Shown here piece by piece: positions 1-9,680 of a DNA stretch of 34,563 bases. How positions within the stretch are numbered: position 1 is the first letter of the stretch; each line of letters opens with the position of its first letter. Made by a program: the position numbers and the translations under genes. A model generated the notes under the pieces. It was not told where the DNA came from. It ran no database searches and worked only from the letters and a program-made list of their open reading frames with translations. The stretch spans positions 1-34,563 of the forward strand of contig CADBNU010000244.1 in the NCBI GenBank assembly GCA_902796085.1, given 5' to 3'. This stretch comes from Heyndrickxia coagulans (GTDB taxonomy: Bacteria > Bacillota > Bacilli > Bacillales > Caldibacillaceae).

Positions 1-15
1 ACAGGGGGTGACATC

Positions 16-648
16 ATGTTAGAAGAAAAAGAAGAAATCAAAATGGAGGATAAAGAATTGGAAAAAGAATCACAAATTACCAATGAAGCACAAGAAGAGC
101 CAATCTTGGATCAACATGAGCAATCTTCAGCTAAAGAAGATGAAGAACTAAACAACCAAGAAGAAACAAACGTAGAAAATGATGAAATAAAATCTTTACA
201 AGAAAGAATCGAACAATTAGAAAAAGAATTAGAGGAAAAAGAAGATCGACTTTTACGAATTCAAGCAGAATACGATAATTATCGTAAAAGAACGCGAAAT
301 GAAATGGTTGCTTTGAAAGAATATGGTTCTCAAGATCTTGCAACAGAATTGTTGCCTGCCCTTGATAATTTTGAACGGGCACTTCAATCAAACGTCACTA
401 GTGAGGATGGAAAATCGCTGTTACAAGGCGTTGAAATGGTATATAAAAGCATTTTAGAGACTTTTAAAAATGCAGGTATTGAACAGATAGAAACTGTTGG
501 AAAAGAGTTTAATCCACATGAACACCATGCTGTTATGCAAGGTAATGATGATCAATATGATTCAAATATCGTAATAGAGGAGTTGCAAAAGGGCTATAAA
601 TTAAAGGATAGAGTTATTCGCCCTGCAATGGTGAAAGTAAATCAATAG
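16..648 (+). CDS. grpE: Nucleotide exchange factor GrpE
   Basis: GrpE is the cytoplasmic dimeric cochaperone that releases ADP from DnaK. The 210-residue protein begins with about 65 residues rich in Glu, Gln, Asn and Lys (a disordered acidic arm), followed by a long heptad-like Glu/Lys/Leu coiled coil (about 60-100) carrying the family-typical [10 protein letters not shown] motif. The C-terminal beta-wing domain contains [22 protein letters not shown]-like residues near 155-177. The ATG at 16 follows a strong ribosome-binding site (GGGGGTGA, 4-11) at good spacing. Directly upstream of dnaK, it is part of the hrcA-grpE-dnaK-dnaJ heat-shock operon; hrcA and any CIRCE operator would lie upstream, outside the window. 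Confidence 0.97.
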   Translation: MLEEKEEIKMEDKELEKESQITNEAQEEPILDQHEQSSAKEDEELNNQEETNVENDEIKSLQERIEQLEKELEEKEDRLLRIQAEYDNYRKRTRNEMVALKEYGSQDLATELLPALDNFERALQSNVTSEDGKSLLQGVEMVYKSILETFKNAGIEQIETVGKEFNPHEHHAVMQGNDDQYDSNIVIEELQKGYKLKDRVIRPAMVKVNQ

Positions 649-684
649 CAACAGAATTTAGACTTGAATTTGGGAGGTTTAACA

Positions 685-2532
685 ATGAGTAAAATTATTG
701 GTATCGATTTAGGAACAACAAACTCATGTGTAGCGGTATTAGAAGGTGGAGAACCAGTCGTCATTCCAACTCCAGAAGGTGCAAGAACAACTCCATCTGT
801 AGTGGCTTTTAAAGACGGTGAACGCCAAGTAGGGGAAATTGCAAAACGTCAAGCTATTACGAATCCGAACACAATCATCTCCATTAAACGCCATATGGGT
901 ACAGATTACAAAGTAAATATTGAAGGTAAAGACTACACTCCACAAGAAATTTCTGCGATTATTTTACAACACTTAAAATCTTATGCTGAAAGTTATTTAG
1001 GTGAGAAAGTAACAAAAGCTGTTATTACAGTTCCAGCATATTTTAATGACTCACAACGTCAAGCTACTAAAGATGCTGGAAAAATTGCTGGTTTAGAAGT
1101 AGAACGAATTATTAACGAACCTACAGCAGCTGCCTTAGCATACGGATTAGACAAAATCGAAGATGAAGAAAAGATCCTAGTGTTTGACTTAGGTGGCGGT
1201 ACATTTGACGTTTCCATTATGGAACTTGGAGATGGAGTATTTGAAGTAATTTCCACATCGGGAGATAACAACCTTGGTGGAGATGATTTTGACCAAGCGA
1301 TCATCGATTATCTGGTTGAAGAGTTCAAAAAAGAACACAACATTGACCTATCACAAGATAAAATGGCATTACAACGGTTAAAAGATGCAGCTGAAAAAGC
1401 GAAAAAAGACTTATCAGGTGTAACAAGTGCACAAATTTCTTTACCATTCATTACTGCTGGTCCAAGTGGTCCACTTCATTTGGATATGACTTTGACCCGA
1501 GCAAAATTTGATGAATTAACATCACATCTTGTAGAAAAAACAATGGGACCTGTTCGTCAAGCTTTAAGTGATGCAGGTTTAACTGCAAATGATATTGATA
1601 AAGTTATTTTAGTTGGTGGTTCAACTAGAATTCCAGCTGTGCAAGAAGCTGTAAAAAAAGAGCTAGGAAAAGAACCGCATAAAGGGGTAAACCCAGATGA
1701 AGTAGTAGCCATGGGTGCTGCTATTCAAGGTGGGGTTATTTCTGGTGATGTAAAAGATGTAGTATTACTTGATGTTACGCCTCTTTCACTTGGGATCGAA
1801 ACAATGGGTGGCGTATTTACAAAACTTATCGAGAGAAATACAACGATACCTACATCAAAATCACAAATTTTCTCAACTGCTGCTGATAACCAAACAGCTG
1901 TTGACATCCATGTATTACAAGGTGAGCGTCCAATGGCTGCGGACAATAAAACCCTTGGCCGTTTCCAATTAACGGACATACCACCTGCTCCACGTGGTGT
2001 ACCACAAATTGAAGTAACATTTGATATTGACAAAAACGGTATTGTAAATGTTAGCGCAAAAGATTTAGGTACAGGTAAACAACAAAAGATTACAATTCAA
2101 TCCAGTTCAGGTCTTTCTGATGAAGAAATTGAACGGATGATTAAAGAAGCAGAGACAAATGCTGAAGCAGATAAAAAACGTAAAGAAGAAGCAGAATTAC
2201 GTAATGAAGCTGATCAACTTGTATTCACCACTGAAAAAACGTTAAAAGAATTAGAAGGTAAAGTTGATGCAGCGGAAGTGAAAAAAGCGGAACAAGCAAA
2301 AGATGAACTGAAAAAGGCAATTGAAAGCAATAATCTTGAAGAAATTCGTGCTAAAAAAGATGCGTTATCTCAAATCGTTCAAGAACTTACAGTAAAACTT
2401 TATCAGCAAGCAAATCAAGCAGGCCAAGCTGGTGAACAAACAGGTTCTAATACAGATGCAAATACAAGTGATAAAAAGAACGATGACAATGTTGTTGATG
2501 CTGATTTTGAAGAAGTGAACGATGACAAATAA
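685..2532 (+). CDS. dnaK: Molecular chaperone DnaK (Hsp70)
   Basis: This is the cytoplasmic ATP-dependent Hsp70, working with DnaJ and GrpE. I chose the ATG at 685 (615 residues), because GGGAGGT at 672-678 sits just upstream; an in-frame TTG at 664 lies before that site. Visible landmarks are [11 protein letters not shown] (phosphate 1), [12 protein letters not shown] (phosphate 2), [13 protein letters not shown] (adenosine motif), [14 protein letters not shown] (linker and start of the substrate-binding domain) and the terminal VVDADFEEV tail. Its length fits Gram-positive DnaK. It is followed by an intrinsic terminator, so dnaK is probably made in excess of the downstream genes. Confidence 0.98.
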   Translation: MSKIIGIDLGTTNSCVAVLEGGEPVVIPTPEGARTTPSVVAFKDGERQVGEIAKRQAITNPNTIISIKRHMGTDYKVNIEGKDYTPQEISAIILQHLKSYAESYLGEKVTKAVITVPAYFNDSQRQATKDAGKIAGLEVERIINEPTAAALAYGLDKIEDEEKILVFDLGGGTFDVSIMELGDGVFEVISTSGDNNLGGDDFDQAIIDYLVEEFKKEHNIDLSQDKMALQRLKDAAEKAKKDLSGVTSAQISLPFITAGPSGPLHLDMTLTRAKFDELTSHLVEKTMGPVRQALSDAGLTANDIDKVILVGGSTRIPAVQEAVKKELGKEPHKGVNPDEVVAMGAAIQGGVISGDVKDVVLLDVTPLSLGIETMGGVFTKLIERNTTIPTSKSQIFSTAADNQTAVDIHVLQGERPMAADNKTLGRFQLTDIPPAPRGVPQIEVTFDIDKNGIVNVSAKDLGTGKQQKITIQSSSGLSDEEIERMIKEAETNAEADKKRKEEAELRNEADQLVFTTEKTLKELEGKVDAAEVKKAEQAKDELKKAIESNNLEEIRAKKDALSQIVQELTVKLYQQANQAGQAGEQTGSNTDANTSDKKNDDNVVDADFEEVNDDK

Positions 2533-2563
2533 TTTCGTTCTATTAACAAAACGCTAAAAAGCG

Positions 2564-2600
2564 AAAAGTCAAAGTCAAGTTTACTTGGCTTTGACTTTTT
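2564..2600 (+). terminator. Intrinsic terminator after dnaK
   Basis: A 16-bp stem (2564-2579 with 2584-2599, one G-T pair) encloses a 4-nt loop. The right arm ends in a run of five T. It lies between dnaK and dnaJ inside the heat-shock operon, so it probably attenuates rather than ends transcription. Confidence 0.8.
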
Positions 2601-2654
2601 CTGCTCATAAGGATTTCTCGTAGAAGACCCATTTAAGTTGAAAACGATAATGTA

Positions 2655-2684
2655 TTGCTTTGTTCATCAAAAGAATGCTAAAAT
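2655..2684 (+). promoter_or_regulatory. Candidate SigA promoter for dnaJ
   Basis: TTGCTT (2655-2660), an 18-nt spacer and TAAAAT (2679-2684) lie downstream of the dnaK terminator and about 33 nt before dnaJ. An internal promoter at this place is known in the B. subtilis dnaK operon. The -35 match is only moderate. Confidence 0.45.
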
Positions 2685-2717
2685 TATTTTTATGTGATAG
2701 TACGGGGAGTGGAACAT

Positions 2718-3851
2718 ATGTCAGCAAAACGTGACTATTATGAAGTACTTGGCGTCGGGCGAGATGCCACGAAAGATGAAATAAAAAGAGCGTATCGAAA
2801 GCTTTCAAAAAAATATCATCCTGATCTTAATAAAGAGCCAGGTGCCGATGAAAAATTTAAAGAAATAAGTGAAGCCTATGAAGTGCTAAGTGATGATCAA
2901 AAAAGAGCACAATATGACCAGTTCGGTCACGCTGGTGCAAATCAAGACTTTGGCGGATTTGGCGGCGGTGGATTTAGTGATTTCGGAGGCTTTGGATTTG
3001 AAGATATTTTTGATACATTTTTCGGTGGTGGAGGAAGACGAAGAAATCCAAATGCACCGCGACAAGGAGCCGACTTGCAATATACTATGACCTTGTCCTT
3101 TGAAGAAGCAGCTTTTGGTAAAGAAACAGATATTGAAATTCCTAAGGATGAACAATGCTCTACTTGTCACGGAAGTGGAGCTAAACCAGGAACTAGTCCA
3201 GAAGAGTGTCCTTATTGTCATGGCAGTGGACAAATCTCAACAGAGCAAAATACACCGTTTGGCCGTATTGTAAATCGAAGAAATTGTCCTCACTGTCAAG
3301 GTACTGGAGAAATCATTAAAGAAAAATGTACAACTTGCCGTGGAACAGGAAAAGTTAAAAAACGGAAGAAAATACACGTTAAAATCCCAGCAGGTATTGA
3401 TGACGGCCAACAATTACGTGTTGCAGGACAAGGTGAGCCAGGGATTAACGGCGGACCTCCTGGAGACTTGTATATCATTTTTTATGTAAAAGAACATGAG
3501 TTTTTTGAACGTGATGGCGATGATGTATATATTGAAATGCCGATTACCTTTGCGCAAGCGGCACTTGGAGATGAGATTGAAGTACCGACACTATATGGTA
3601 AAGTTAAATTGAAAATTCCTGCAGGAACTCAAACACATACGAAATTCCGCTTGCGTGGTAAAGGAATAAAAAATGTTCGCGGCAATGGAGTTGGTGACCA
3701 ACATGTAATTTTAAAAATTGTTACTCCTAAAAAATTAACAGAAAAACAAAAACAACTTCTTCGCGAATTTGCCGAAATAAGTGGTGACATACCGGAGGAG
3801 CAATCTGAATCTTTTTTTAATAAAATGAAACGTGCTTTTAAAGGAGATTAA
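2718..3851 (+). CDS. dnaJ: Chaperone protein DnaJ (Hsp40)
   Basis: DnaJ delivers substrates to DnaK and stimulates its ATPase. The ATG at 2718 follows GGGGAGTGG (2704-2712), giving 377 residues. The domains appear in the usual order: J domain (about 1-70) with the HPD motif in KKYHPDLNK, a Gly/Phe-rich linker (about 75-105), a zinc region with four CxxCxGxG repeats ([32 protein letters not shown]) and the C-terminal substrate-binding beta domains. This is a full type I DnaJ, with both a terminator and a likely promoter between it and dnaK. Confidence 0.98.
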   Translation: MSAKRDYYEVLGVGRDATKDEIKRAYRKLSKKYHPDLNKEPGADEKFKEISEAYEVLSDDQKRAQYDQFGHAGANQDFGGFGGGGFSDFGGFGFEDIFDTFFGGGGRRRNPNAPRQGADLQYTMTLSFEEAAFGKETDIEIPKDEQCSTCHGSGAKPGTSPEECPYCHGSGQISTEQNTPFGRIVNRRNCPHCQGTGEIIKEKCTTCRGTGKVKKRKKIHVKIPAGIDDGQQLRVAGQGEPGINGGPPGDLYIIFYVKEHEFFERDGDDVYIEMPITFAQAALGDEIEVPTLYGKVKLKIPAGTQTHTKFRLRGKGIKNVRGNGVGDQHVILKIVTPKKLTEKQKQLLREFAEISGDIPEEQSESFFNKMKRAFKGD

Positions 3852-3871
3852 AAAATGAGGTTTGGTCGATT

Positions 3872-4807
3872 ATGAAATGGTCTGAAATTAGTATTCATAC
3901 GACAAATGAAGCAGTAGAGCCTATTGCCAATATTTTATATGAAGCTGGTGCTAGTGGTATTGTGATTGAAGATTCTTTCGATTTGAATAAGGATCATCCG
4001 GATCAATATGGGGAATTGTATGAATTGAATCCGGATGACTTCCCAGAAGAAGGAGTCATTGTTAAAGCCTATTTACCTGTCAATAGTTTTTTAGGAGAAA
4101 CTGTGGAACAAATAAAATCCGCAATCAATAATTTATTGTTATTTAATATTGATATTGGTTTAAATAAAGTGACCATCAGTGAAGTTCATGAAGAAGAATG
4201 GTCAACTGCATGGAAAAAATATTACCATCCTGTAAAAATTTCAAGTAAATTTACGATTGTCCCAACATGGGAAGAATATGAACCGGTGTCAAGTGACGAA
4301 TTAATGATCGAACTTGATCCAGGTATGGCTTTCGGAACCGGGACACACCCGACGACTGTGATGAGTATTCAAGCATTGGAACAAACGGTAAAAAAAGATG
4401 ATATCGTATATGATGTTGGTACTGGATCAGGTGTATTAAGCATTGCATCCGCTATGCTTGGCGCAAAACACGTCCTAGCATTGGATTTAGATGAAATAGC
4501 GGTGAAAAGTGCAGAACTAAACATAAAAATTAATCATATTCAAGATCGGATTACGGTTAAACAAAATAATCTTCTCGATGGCATTACAGAACCAGCAGAT
4601 GTCATCGTTGCCAATCTACTTGCAGAAATCATTGTCCGTTTTACAGACGATGCTTTTCGTCTTGTAAAAGATGGGGGATACTTTATTACGTCAGGCATCA
4701 TTAATCAAAAAAGACAAGAAGTTGAAGAACACATCAAAAAAGCTGGATTTGAAATTGTTGAAACGATCATGATGGAAGATTGGGTCACAATTGTAGCAAA
4801 AAAATAA
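3872..4807 (+). CDS. prmA: Ribosomal protein L11 methyltransferase
   Basis: PrmA is the S-adenosylmethionine-dependent enzyme that methylates ribosomal protein L11 at several positions. The protein has 311 residues, normal for the family. After an N-terminal substrate-recognition domain come [16 protein letters not shown], the SAM-binding glycine loop [12 protein letters not shown], the acidic ribose-binding residue in LALDLDE, and the NLLAEI post motif. The ATG at 3872 follows GAGGT (3857-3861). It starts 20 nt after dnaJ, as in the B. subtilis heat-shock operon (yqeT). Confidence 0.95.
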   Translation: MKWSEISIHTTNEAVEPIANILYEAGASGIVIEDSFDLNKDHPDQYGELYELNPDDFPEEGVIVKAYLPVNSFLGETVEQIKSAINNLLLFNIDIGLNKVTISEVHEEEWSTAWKKYYHPVKISSKFTIVPTWEEYEPVSSDELMIELDPGMAFGTGTHPTTVMSIQALEQTVKKDDIVYDVGTGSGVLSIASAMLGAKHVLALDLDEIAVKSAELNIKINHIQDRITVKQNNLLDGITEPADVIVANLLAEIIVRFTDDAFRLVKDGGYFITSGIINQKRQEVEEHIKKAGFEIVETIMMEDWVTIVAKK

Positions 4808-4831
4808 GGCACATATGAAAGTGTGATTGTC

Positions 4832-5584
4832 ATGCAACGTTATTTTTTAACGAATAATCAATTGATCAACAATAAAGTTCATATGCTTGGTGAAGATTAT
4901 CATCATATTGTACGAGTCATGCGAATGACACCGGGAGAAAAGTTTTCTGTTGTCAATTCAGATGGAAAAGTTTTGATCTGTGAAATTTTAGAAATTCACC
5001 CCGAATATGTTGAGGCCCTTGTTTTAACTGAAAAAGAAGAAAACAGAGAACTTCCAATTCGTGTTTGCATTGGAAGCGGGTTGCTTAAAGGAGATAAATT
5101 CGATATAGTTATCCAGAAAGGAACAGAACTCGGGGCAGGCTCTTTCTTACCTTTTTCCTCTGATCGTGTCGTTGTGAAATTTGATCGTAAGAAAAAAGAA
5201 AAACGTGTGGAACGCTGGCAAAAAATTGCGAAGGAAGCAGCAGAACAATCTGAAAGAAATATAATACCGACGGTAGAAATTCCATGCACTTTTAACGAAA
5301 TGATTCAGTTCAGTGAAACATTTGATAAAAAATTAGTTGCTTATGAAGCAAAAGGAAGAGCTAATGATACAAAAGATTTTCCAAACGTATTAAAAAACTT
5401 AAATAGTGGGGACTCACTATTTATTCTATTTGGACCGGAAGGCGGTTTTTCTAATGAAGAAATTCACACATTACTCGAGAACGGATTTGAAACATGTAGT
5501 TTAGGTCCAAGAATTTTACGAGCGGAAACAGCACCATTATATGCATTAGCTTCGATTTCATTTTATTTTGAATTATTGAGGTGA
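4832..5584 (+). CDS. rsmE: 16S rRNA m3U1498 methyltransferase RsmE
   Basis: RsmE is a SPOUT-class enzyme that makes N3-methyluridine 1498 (E. coli numbering) in 16S rRNA. I chose the ATG at 4832 (250 residues), because the resulting start MQRYF is what I remember for homologues; an in-frame GTG at 4823 would add three residues. The SPOUT knot is visible near the C-terminus: FILFGPEGGFSNEE and SLGPRILRAETAPLYAL, which form the SAM pocket. The ribosome-binding site is weak. It lies between prmA and mtaB as in B. subtilis (yqeU), and the mtaB ribosome-binding site overlaps its stop codon. Confidence 0.94.
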   Translation: MQRYFLTNNQLINNKVHMLGEDYHHIVRVMRMTPGEKFSVVNSDGKVLICEILEIHPEYVEALVLTEKEENRELPIRVCIGSGLLKGDKFDIVIQKGTELGAGSFLPFSSDRVVVKFDRKKKEKRVERWQKIAKEAAEQSERNIIPTVEIPCTFNEMIQFSETFDKKLVAYEAKGRANDTKDFPNVLKNLNSGDSLFILFGPEGGFSNEEIHTLLENGFETCSLGPRILRAETAPLYALASISFYFELLR

Positions 5585-5588
5585 TTTT

Positions 5589-6947
5589 GTGTCAACTGTG
5601 GCGTTTTATACTTTAGGTTGTAAAGTGAATCATTATGAAACAGAAGCAATTTGGCAATTGTTTAAACAACATGGGTATGATAGAGTCGATTTTGAAACAA
5701 ATGCCGATGTTTTCGTTATCAATACATGTACAGTAACAAATACCGGTGATAAAAAGTCTAGACAAGTAATACGTCGAGCTATACGTAAAAATCCTGATGC
5801 CGTAATTTGTGTGACAGGTTGTTATGCTCAAACTGCTCCAGCAGAAATAATGGCGATTCCTGGTGTCGATATTGTTGTAGGTACGCAAGATCGGAATAAA
5901 ATGCTCGATTATATCGAACAATATCGTAAAGAACGTAAACCAATTAATGCGGTACACAATATTATGAAAAACCGCACTTATGAAGAGTTAGAAGTACCTT
6001 ACTTTACAGATCGCCACCGCGCATCTTTAAAAATTCAAGAAGGTTGTAATAACTTCTGTACTTTCTGTATTATTCCATGGGCTAGGGGATTGATGCGTTC
6101 GCGAGATCCTGAACAGGTCATTAAACAAGCCCAAATGTTAGTTGACAATGGCTATAAAGAGATCGTCTTAACCGGTATCCATACGGGCGGATATGGTCAA
6201 GACTTTAAAGATTACAATTTAGCCATGCTCTTACGTGACTTAGAAGAAAAAGTAAGAGGATTAAAGAGGTTAAGAATTTCATCTATCGAAGCAAGTCAAT
6301 TGACCGATGAAGTGATTGATGTGATCCGCAATTCAAACATCATTGTTCGACATATGCATATACCATTGCAATCCGGATCAGATACCGTATTAAAACGGAT
6401 GAGAAGAAAATATACAATGGCAGAATATGAAGAACGATTACTTAAATTAAAAGATGCCCTTCCTGGTTTAGCTGTAACCTCGGATGTTATTGTTGGATTC
6501 CCAGGTGAAACAGAAGAAGAATTTATGGAAACCTATCATTTTGTAAAGAAACATAAATATGCTGAATTACACGTTTTCCCATATTCTAAACGGACTGGAA
6601 CACCTGCGGCACGGATGACAGATCAAATTGATGAACAAATAAAAGATGAACGTGTACAAAGGTTAATTGCATTATCTGATCAATTAGCAAAAGAATATGC
6701 ATCCAACTTTGAAGGTGAAGTATTGGAAGTCATTCCAGAAGAACCTTATAAAAAAGATCCAAACAGTGGACTATTTGAAGGTCATTCAGATAACTACTTA
6801 AAAGTCGTCTTTCCAGCAACTAAGGATATGCTAGGAAAAATTGTCCGCGTTAAAATTACAAAAGCAGGTTATCCATATTGTGAAGGACAATTTGTGCGAG
6901 TGCTGGAAGATGAAATTGTTGATGACAGTAAACAAATCGTAAGTTAA
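5589..6947 (+). CDS. mtaB: tRNA t6A37 methylthiotransferase MtaB
   Basis: MtaB is a radical-SAM methylthiotransferase that converts t6A37 to ms2t6A37 in tRNAs reading ANN codons. The 452-residue protein has the N-terminal UPF0004 domain with cluster cysteines C11, C47 and C78 (GCKVN, NTCTVTN, TGCYAQ), the radical-SAM CxxxCxxC at C153, C157 and C160, and a C-terminal TRAM-like RNA-binding region (about 380-445). The start is GTG at 5589, 4 nt after GAGGTGA (5578-5584), which overlaps the rsmE stop codon; the two genes are probably translationally coupled. It is the last gene of the B. subtilis dnaK operon (yqeV). Confidence 0.96.
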   Translation: MSTVAFYTLGCKVNHYETEAIWQLFKQHGYDRVDFETNADVFVINTCTVTNTGDKKSRQVIRRAIRKNPDAVICVTGCYAQTAPAEIMAIPGVDIVVGTQDRNKMLDYIEQYRKERKPINAVHNIMKNRTYEELEVPYFTDRHRASLKIQEGCNNFCTFCIIPWARGLMRSRDPEQVIKQAQMLVDNGYKEIVLTGIHTGGYGQDFKDYNLAMLLRDLEEKVRGLKRLRISSIEASQLTDEVIDVIRNSNIIVRHMHIPLQSGSDTVLKRMRRKYTMAEYEERLLKLKDALPGLAVTSDVIVGFPGETEEEFMETYHFVKKHKYAELHVFPYSKRTGTPAARMTDQIDEQIKDERVQRLIALSDQLAKEYASNFEGEVLEVIPEEPYKKDPNSGLFEGHSDNYLKVVFPATKDMLGKIVRVKITKAGYPYCEGQFVRVLEDEIVDDSKQIVS

Positions 6948-6948
6948 T

Positions 6949-6978
6949 ATATAGAAGGGGGTTAGTCCCCTTATATAT
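6949..6978 (+). terminator. Hairpin after mtaB, without a T run
   Basis: AAGGGG (6955-6960) pairs with CCCCTT (6967-6972) and the helix extends through ATATA/TATAT (6949-6953 with 6974-6978) past one mismatch. No T tract follows. It may be a leaky terminator, an mRNA 3'-end stabiliser or a processing site at the end of the heat-shock operon. Confidence 0.45.
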
Positions 6979-7037
6979 GTCTGAGTAATAGACTGCGAGG
7001 TAGTTAAGAATTAATGATATAAAGGAGAATGACAACA

Positions 7038-7691
7038 ATGGAAATTGCAAAATATATCGACCACACGTTATTAAAACCAGAAGCCACGAAAGAACAAGTT
7101 GAGAAATTATGTAACGAAGCAAAACAATATAACTTTGCTTCTGTTTGTGTCAATCCAACATGGGTTAAATTAGCCAGTGACATATTAAAAGGTACAGATG
7201 TTAAAGTTTGTACAGTTATTGGTTTTCCGCTAGGTGCAAATACGCCAGAAACTAAAGCTTTCGAAGCAGTTAATGCGGTTACAAATGGTGCTGAAGAAAT
7301 CGATATGGTAATGAATATCGGTGCGTTAAAAAGTGGAGACACCGAATTAGTACAAAAAGATATTGAAGCTGTTGTAAATGCAGTAAAAGATAAAGCACTT
7401 GTAAAAGTGATCATTGAAACTTCTCTATTAACTGAAGATGAAAAAGTAACGGCTTGTCAATTATCTGTACAAGCAGGTGCTCATTATGTTAAAACTTCAA
7501 CTGGTTTCTCAACAGGAGGAGCAACTGTGGAAGACGTTGCATTAATGAGAAAAACAGTCGGTCCAAATGTTGGGGTAAAAGCATCTGGTGGTGTCCGGAC
7601 TGCAGAAGATGCAAAAGTAATGATTGAAGCAGGTGCTTCTAGAATTGGTGCAAGTTCAGGTACTGCAATTGTAGATGAATATCAAAATTAA
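7038..7691 (+). CDS. deoC: Deoxyribose-phosphate aldolase DeoC
   Basis: DeoC cleaves 2-deoxyribose 5-phosphate to glyceraldehyde 3-phosphate and acetaldehyde in deoxynucleoside catabolism. The ATG at 7038 lies 10 nt after AAGGAG (7022-7027); an ATG at 7029 is too close to that site. The 217-residue TIM barrel shows the Schiff-base lysine K152 in HYVKTSTGF, the proton-relay lysine K181 in GVKASGGVR and an aspartate at D89 in [11 protein letters not shown] see no convincing promoter of its own, so it may be read from mtaB. In B. subtilis deoC is elsewhere, with nupC and pdp. Confidence 0.96.
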   Translation: MEIAKYIDHTLLKPEATKEQVEKLCNEAKQYNFASVCVNPTWVKLASDILKGTDVKVCTVIGFPLGANTPETKAFEAVNAVTNGAEEIDMVMNIGALKSGDTELVQKDIEAVVNAVKDKALVKVIIETSLLTEDEKVTACQLSVQAGAHYVKTSTGFSTGGATVEDVALMRKTVGPNVGVKASGGVRTAEDAKVMIEAGASRIGASSGTAIVDEYQN

Positions 7692-7703
7692 TTTTGAAGA
7701 GCT

Positions 7704-7757
7704 AGGTGTTATTTAAAAAGTGCCTTCCAAAATACTTTTTAAATAGCACCTTTTTTT
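7704..7757 (+). terminator. Strong terminator after deoC
   Basis: An 18-bp stem (7704-7721 with 7733-7750, one G-T pair) with a 11-nt loop is followed by seven T. It lies between convergent deoC and yqeW. The minus-strand exit has no T run, so it serves mainly deoC. Confidence 0.88.
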
Positions 7758-7761
7758 ATAT

Positions 7762-8676
7762 TCAACCATGTATTTTTTCGATGAAACGTGCAAATGGATT
7801 GACAAATGGTAAAAAAATGAAAGAAACAATGAGATTAAATAACACGCTTGCATGGGCAAGTTGATTATCTGGTGTTGAGGCGAATAAGGATACGATTTGT
7901 GAAAATTGAGATATAAATGGAATAAAAATCATGACACCTAAAACGTTCAACCAAATGTGGGCCCATGCTGTTTTCTTAGCTTCTTTGCCTCCGCCAAGAC
8001 TTGCAACATAAGCATCTAAACATGTCCCAATATTAGAACCAAGCATGACACCGATAGCAACGGGTAAACTGATCGCATGAGCCTGTAAAAATCCCATGGC
8101 AATACCAGTCATTGCAGTACTTGATTGGATCAGTGCGGTTATGACGCATCCTGCAATAACGGACAAAAAAACATTTTCTTCTAGCGATAAAAGAAAAGGA
8201 CCAATGACTTCACTTTCTGCAAGGGGAGCGGCCAAACGTTCAAAGCCAAATAATGCCATAAAAATCGCACCTAAGCCATAAAAAAATAATCCGAAACTAC
8301 GAATTTTGTTAACTCGAAACAAAAGACAAAGACTGCCGAAGATTAACAATGGGATAATGAATTGCTCTGTTCCGAATGCTAAAAATTCTAATGTTGCCGT
8401 CGTTCCAATATTTGTACCTAAAATAATCCCAATCGATTGTTTAAAAGAAATGAGATTAGCAGAAACAAATCCAACAGTGATAATCATAACCGCCGAACTC
8501 GATTGTAAAAGCACCGTTAAAAAAGTGCCAAACACGAGTCCAGTTATAGGTGAAGAAGTAAATTTTAACAGCCATTCGCTTATTTTTTTATGCGAAACGG
8601 TTTTCAAGCCGAGTCGCATAATATACATTCCACCAAGGAATAAAGTTAAATATAAAATAAACAATAAGAATGACAA
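7762..8676 (-). CDS. yqeW: Na+/phosphate cotransporter-family protein (YqeW-like)
   Basis: This is an integral membrane protein of the Na/Pi cotransporter (NptA/PF02690) family. The 304 residues are strongly hydrophobic, with an internal repeat: QSSSA at 58-62 followed by LGTNIGTT, and QSSTA at 184-188 followed by LGSNIGTC. These paired QSS motifs are the family signature. The C-terminal PhoU-like domain found in longer homologues is absent. The start is TTG at 8676, preceded by GAGGTGAGG (complement of 8682-8690). It is convergent with deoC and divergent from rpsU, matching the yqeV-yqeW-rpsU order of B. subtilis. The substrate is inferred from the family only. Confidence 0.88.
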   Translation of the reverse strand: MSFLLFILYLTLFLGGMYIMRLGLKTVSHKKISEWLLKFTSSPITGLVFGTFLTVLLQSSSAVMIITVGFVSANLISFKQSIGIILGTNIGTTATLEFLAFGTEQFIIPLLIFGSLCLLFRVNKIRSFGLFFYGLGAIFMALFGFERLAAPLAESEVIGPFLLSLEENVFLSVIAGCVITALIQSSTAMTGIAMGFLQAHAISLPVAIGVMLGSNIGTCLDAYVASLGGGKEAKKTAWAHIWLNVLGVMIFIPFISQFSQIVSLFASTPDNQLAHASVLFNLIVSFIFLPFVNPFARFIEKIHG

Positions 8677-8747
8677 CTTGTCCTCACCTCAATCTATCTT
8701 ATGATGATATTGCCAAAACATGAGTTTAAAATTTCTTTTTACAATAG

Positions 8748-8776
8748 TTGACCAATGTTAATTTTTCTATTATAAT
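8748..8776 (+). promoter_or_regulatory. SigA promoter of rpsU-yqeY
   Basis: TTGACC (8748-8753), a 17-nt spacer and a perfect TATAAT (8771-8776) lie about 60 nt upstream of rpsU. Confidence 0.8.
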
Positions 8777-8785
8777 TTTAGGGTA

Positions 8786-8801
8786 CATGGAAAATTCCAT
8801 G
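8786..8801. repeat. Inverted repeat at the rpsU transcription start
   Basis: CATGGAA and TTCCATG are separated by AA, a perfect 7-bp dyad that starts about 10 nt after the TATAAT of the rpsU promoter. It could be an operator or a hairpin at the very 5' end of the mRNA. Confidence 0.6.
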
Positions 8802-8838
8802 GGAATGTAAGGTGTTTTGTTCGGAGGGAGGGAAAGAT

Positions 8839-9015
8839 ATGTCAAAAACAGTTGTTCGTAAAAATGAATCCCTTGATGATGCATTACGTCGTTTCAAACG
8901 TCAAGTATCAAAAACGGGTACATTACAAGAAGTAAGAAAACGTGAATTTTACGAGAAGCCAAGCGTTAGACGTAAGAAAAAGTCTGAAGCCGCAAGGAAA
9001 CGTAAGAAATTTTAA
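8839..9015 (+). CDS. rpsU: 30S ribosomal protein S21
   Basis: S21 is a small, basic 30S subunit protein. The 58-residue product starts [19 protein letters not shown], typical for bS21, and ends in an Arg/Lys-rich tail. The ATG at 8839 follows GGAGGGAGGG (8823-8832); an upstream in-frame start at 8812 has no such site. It is the first gene after a strong SigA promoter and is followed by yqeY with a 16-nt gap. Confidence 0.97.
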   Translation: MSKTVVRKNESLDDALRRFKRQVSKTGTLQEVRKREFYEKPSVRRKKKSEAARKRKKF

Positions 9016-9031
9016 GAGGGTGTAAACGATA

Positions 9032-9475
9032 ATGAGTCTTCTTGAACGTTTAAACGAAGATATGAAAGTAGCTATGAAAAATAAGGATAAACATAAACTT
9101 TCCGTTATTCGAATGATTAAATCTTCTTTACAGAATGAAGCGATTAAGCTTGGCAGGGATTTAAAAGAAGACGAAGAGCTAACTGTTCTATCTCGTGAAG
9201 TAAAACAACGAAAAGATTCCCTCCGTGAATTTGAAACTGCCGGTCGTTCGGACCTGGTTGAAAAAATACAAACAGAACTTACTTACGTTGAACATTATTT
9301 ACCTGAACAATTAAGTGAAGATGAATTAAAAACAATCATTCAAGATGCAATACAGCAAACTAAAGCGACATCCAAATCAGATATGGGGAAAGTAATGGGC
9401 GTCGTTATGCCGAAAGTAAAAGGCAAAGCGGATGGCTCATTAGTTAATAAACTTGTCCTTCAAGCACTATCATAA
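9032..9475 (+). CDS. yqeY: GatB/YqeY domain protein
   Basis: YqeY is a 147-residue helical cytoplasmic protein whose fold matches the tail domain of the GatB subunit of Asp/Glu-tRNA amidotransferase. This suggests tRNA contact, but no enzymatic activity is established. The start [20 protein letters not shown] and the motif [26 protein letters not shown] near the C-terminus are characteristic. The ATG at 9032 follows GAGGGTG (9016-9022). It is cotranscribed with rpsU and ends at a strong terminator. Confidence 0.93.
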   Translation: MSLLERLNEDMKVAMKNKDKHKLSVIRMIKSSLQNEAIKLGRDLKEDEELTVLSREVKQRKDSLREFETAGRSDLVEKIQTELTYVEHYLPEQLSEDELKTIIQDAIQQTKATSKSDMGKVMGVVMPKVKGKADGSLVNKLVLQALS

Positions 9476-9494
9476 ATCCCGAAATAAAAGATAA

Positions 9495-9528
9495 AAAGGG
9501 TCTGACAAATCAGTGTCAGACCTTTTTT
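9495..9528 (+). terminator. Terminator of rpsU-yqeY
   Basis: GGTCTGACA (9499-9507) pairs with TGTCAGACC (9514-9522) around a 6-nt loop and is followed by six T. A second weaker hairpin, TTAAAGC/GCTTTAA (9527-9533 with 9542-9548), follows at once and also runs into T residues. Confidence 0.9.
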
Positions 9529-9618
9529 AAAGCGATCAAAAGCTTTAATTTTCAAAAAAATTATTTGGGCTCGCTTTTGCGATTTAATGGATTTTTTATG
9601 ATAGTTTTTACATATTTT

Positions 9619-9645
9619 TGAAACTAAAACGTAACCTTTATCGTA
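9619..9645 (+). promoter_or_regulatory. Candidate SigW (ECF) promoter of yqeZ-floA-yqfB
   Basis: TGAAAC (9619-9624) and CGTA (9642-9645, within CGTATA) are the SigW -35 and -10 elements, here 17 nt apart. The predicted transcription start near 9652 lies about 30 nt upstream of the TTG start of yqeZ. In B. subtilis the orthologous operon belongs to the SigW envelope-stress regulon. Confidence 0.75.
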
Positions 9646-9680
9646 TAAGTAGTATCGCTATAATGAAGGGAGGGTATCGT

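Noticed and set aside
7004-7414. Open frame of 136 codons on the minus strand, opposite deoC
   Set aside because: It is a shadow of deoC; it also spans the deoC start region and has no recognisable domain.
8306-8704. Open frame of 132 codons on the plus strand, opposite yqeW
   Set aside because: It is antisense to a well supported membrane transporter gene, has biased low-quality residue composition, and no ribosome-binding site fits.
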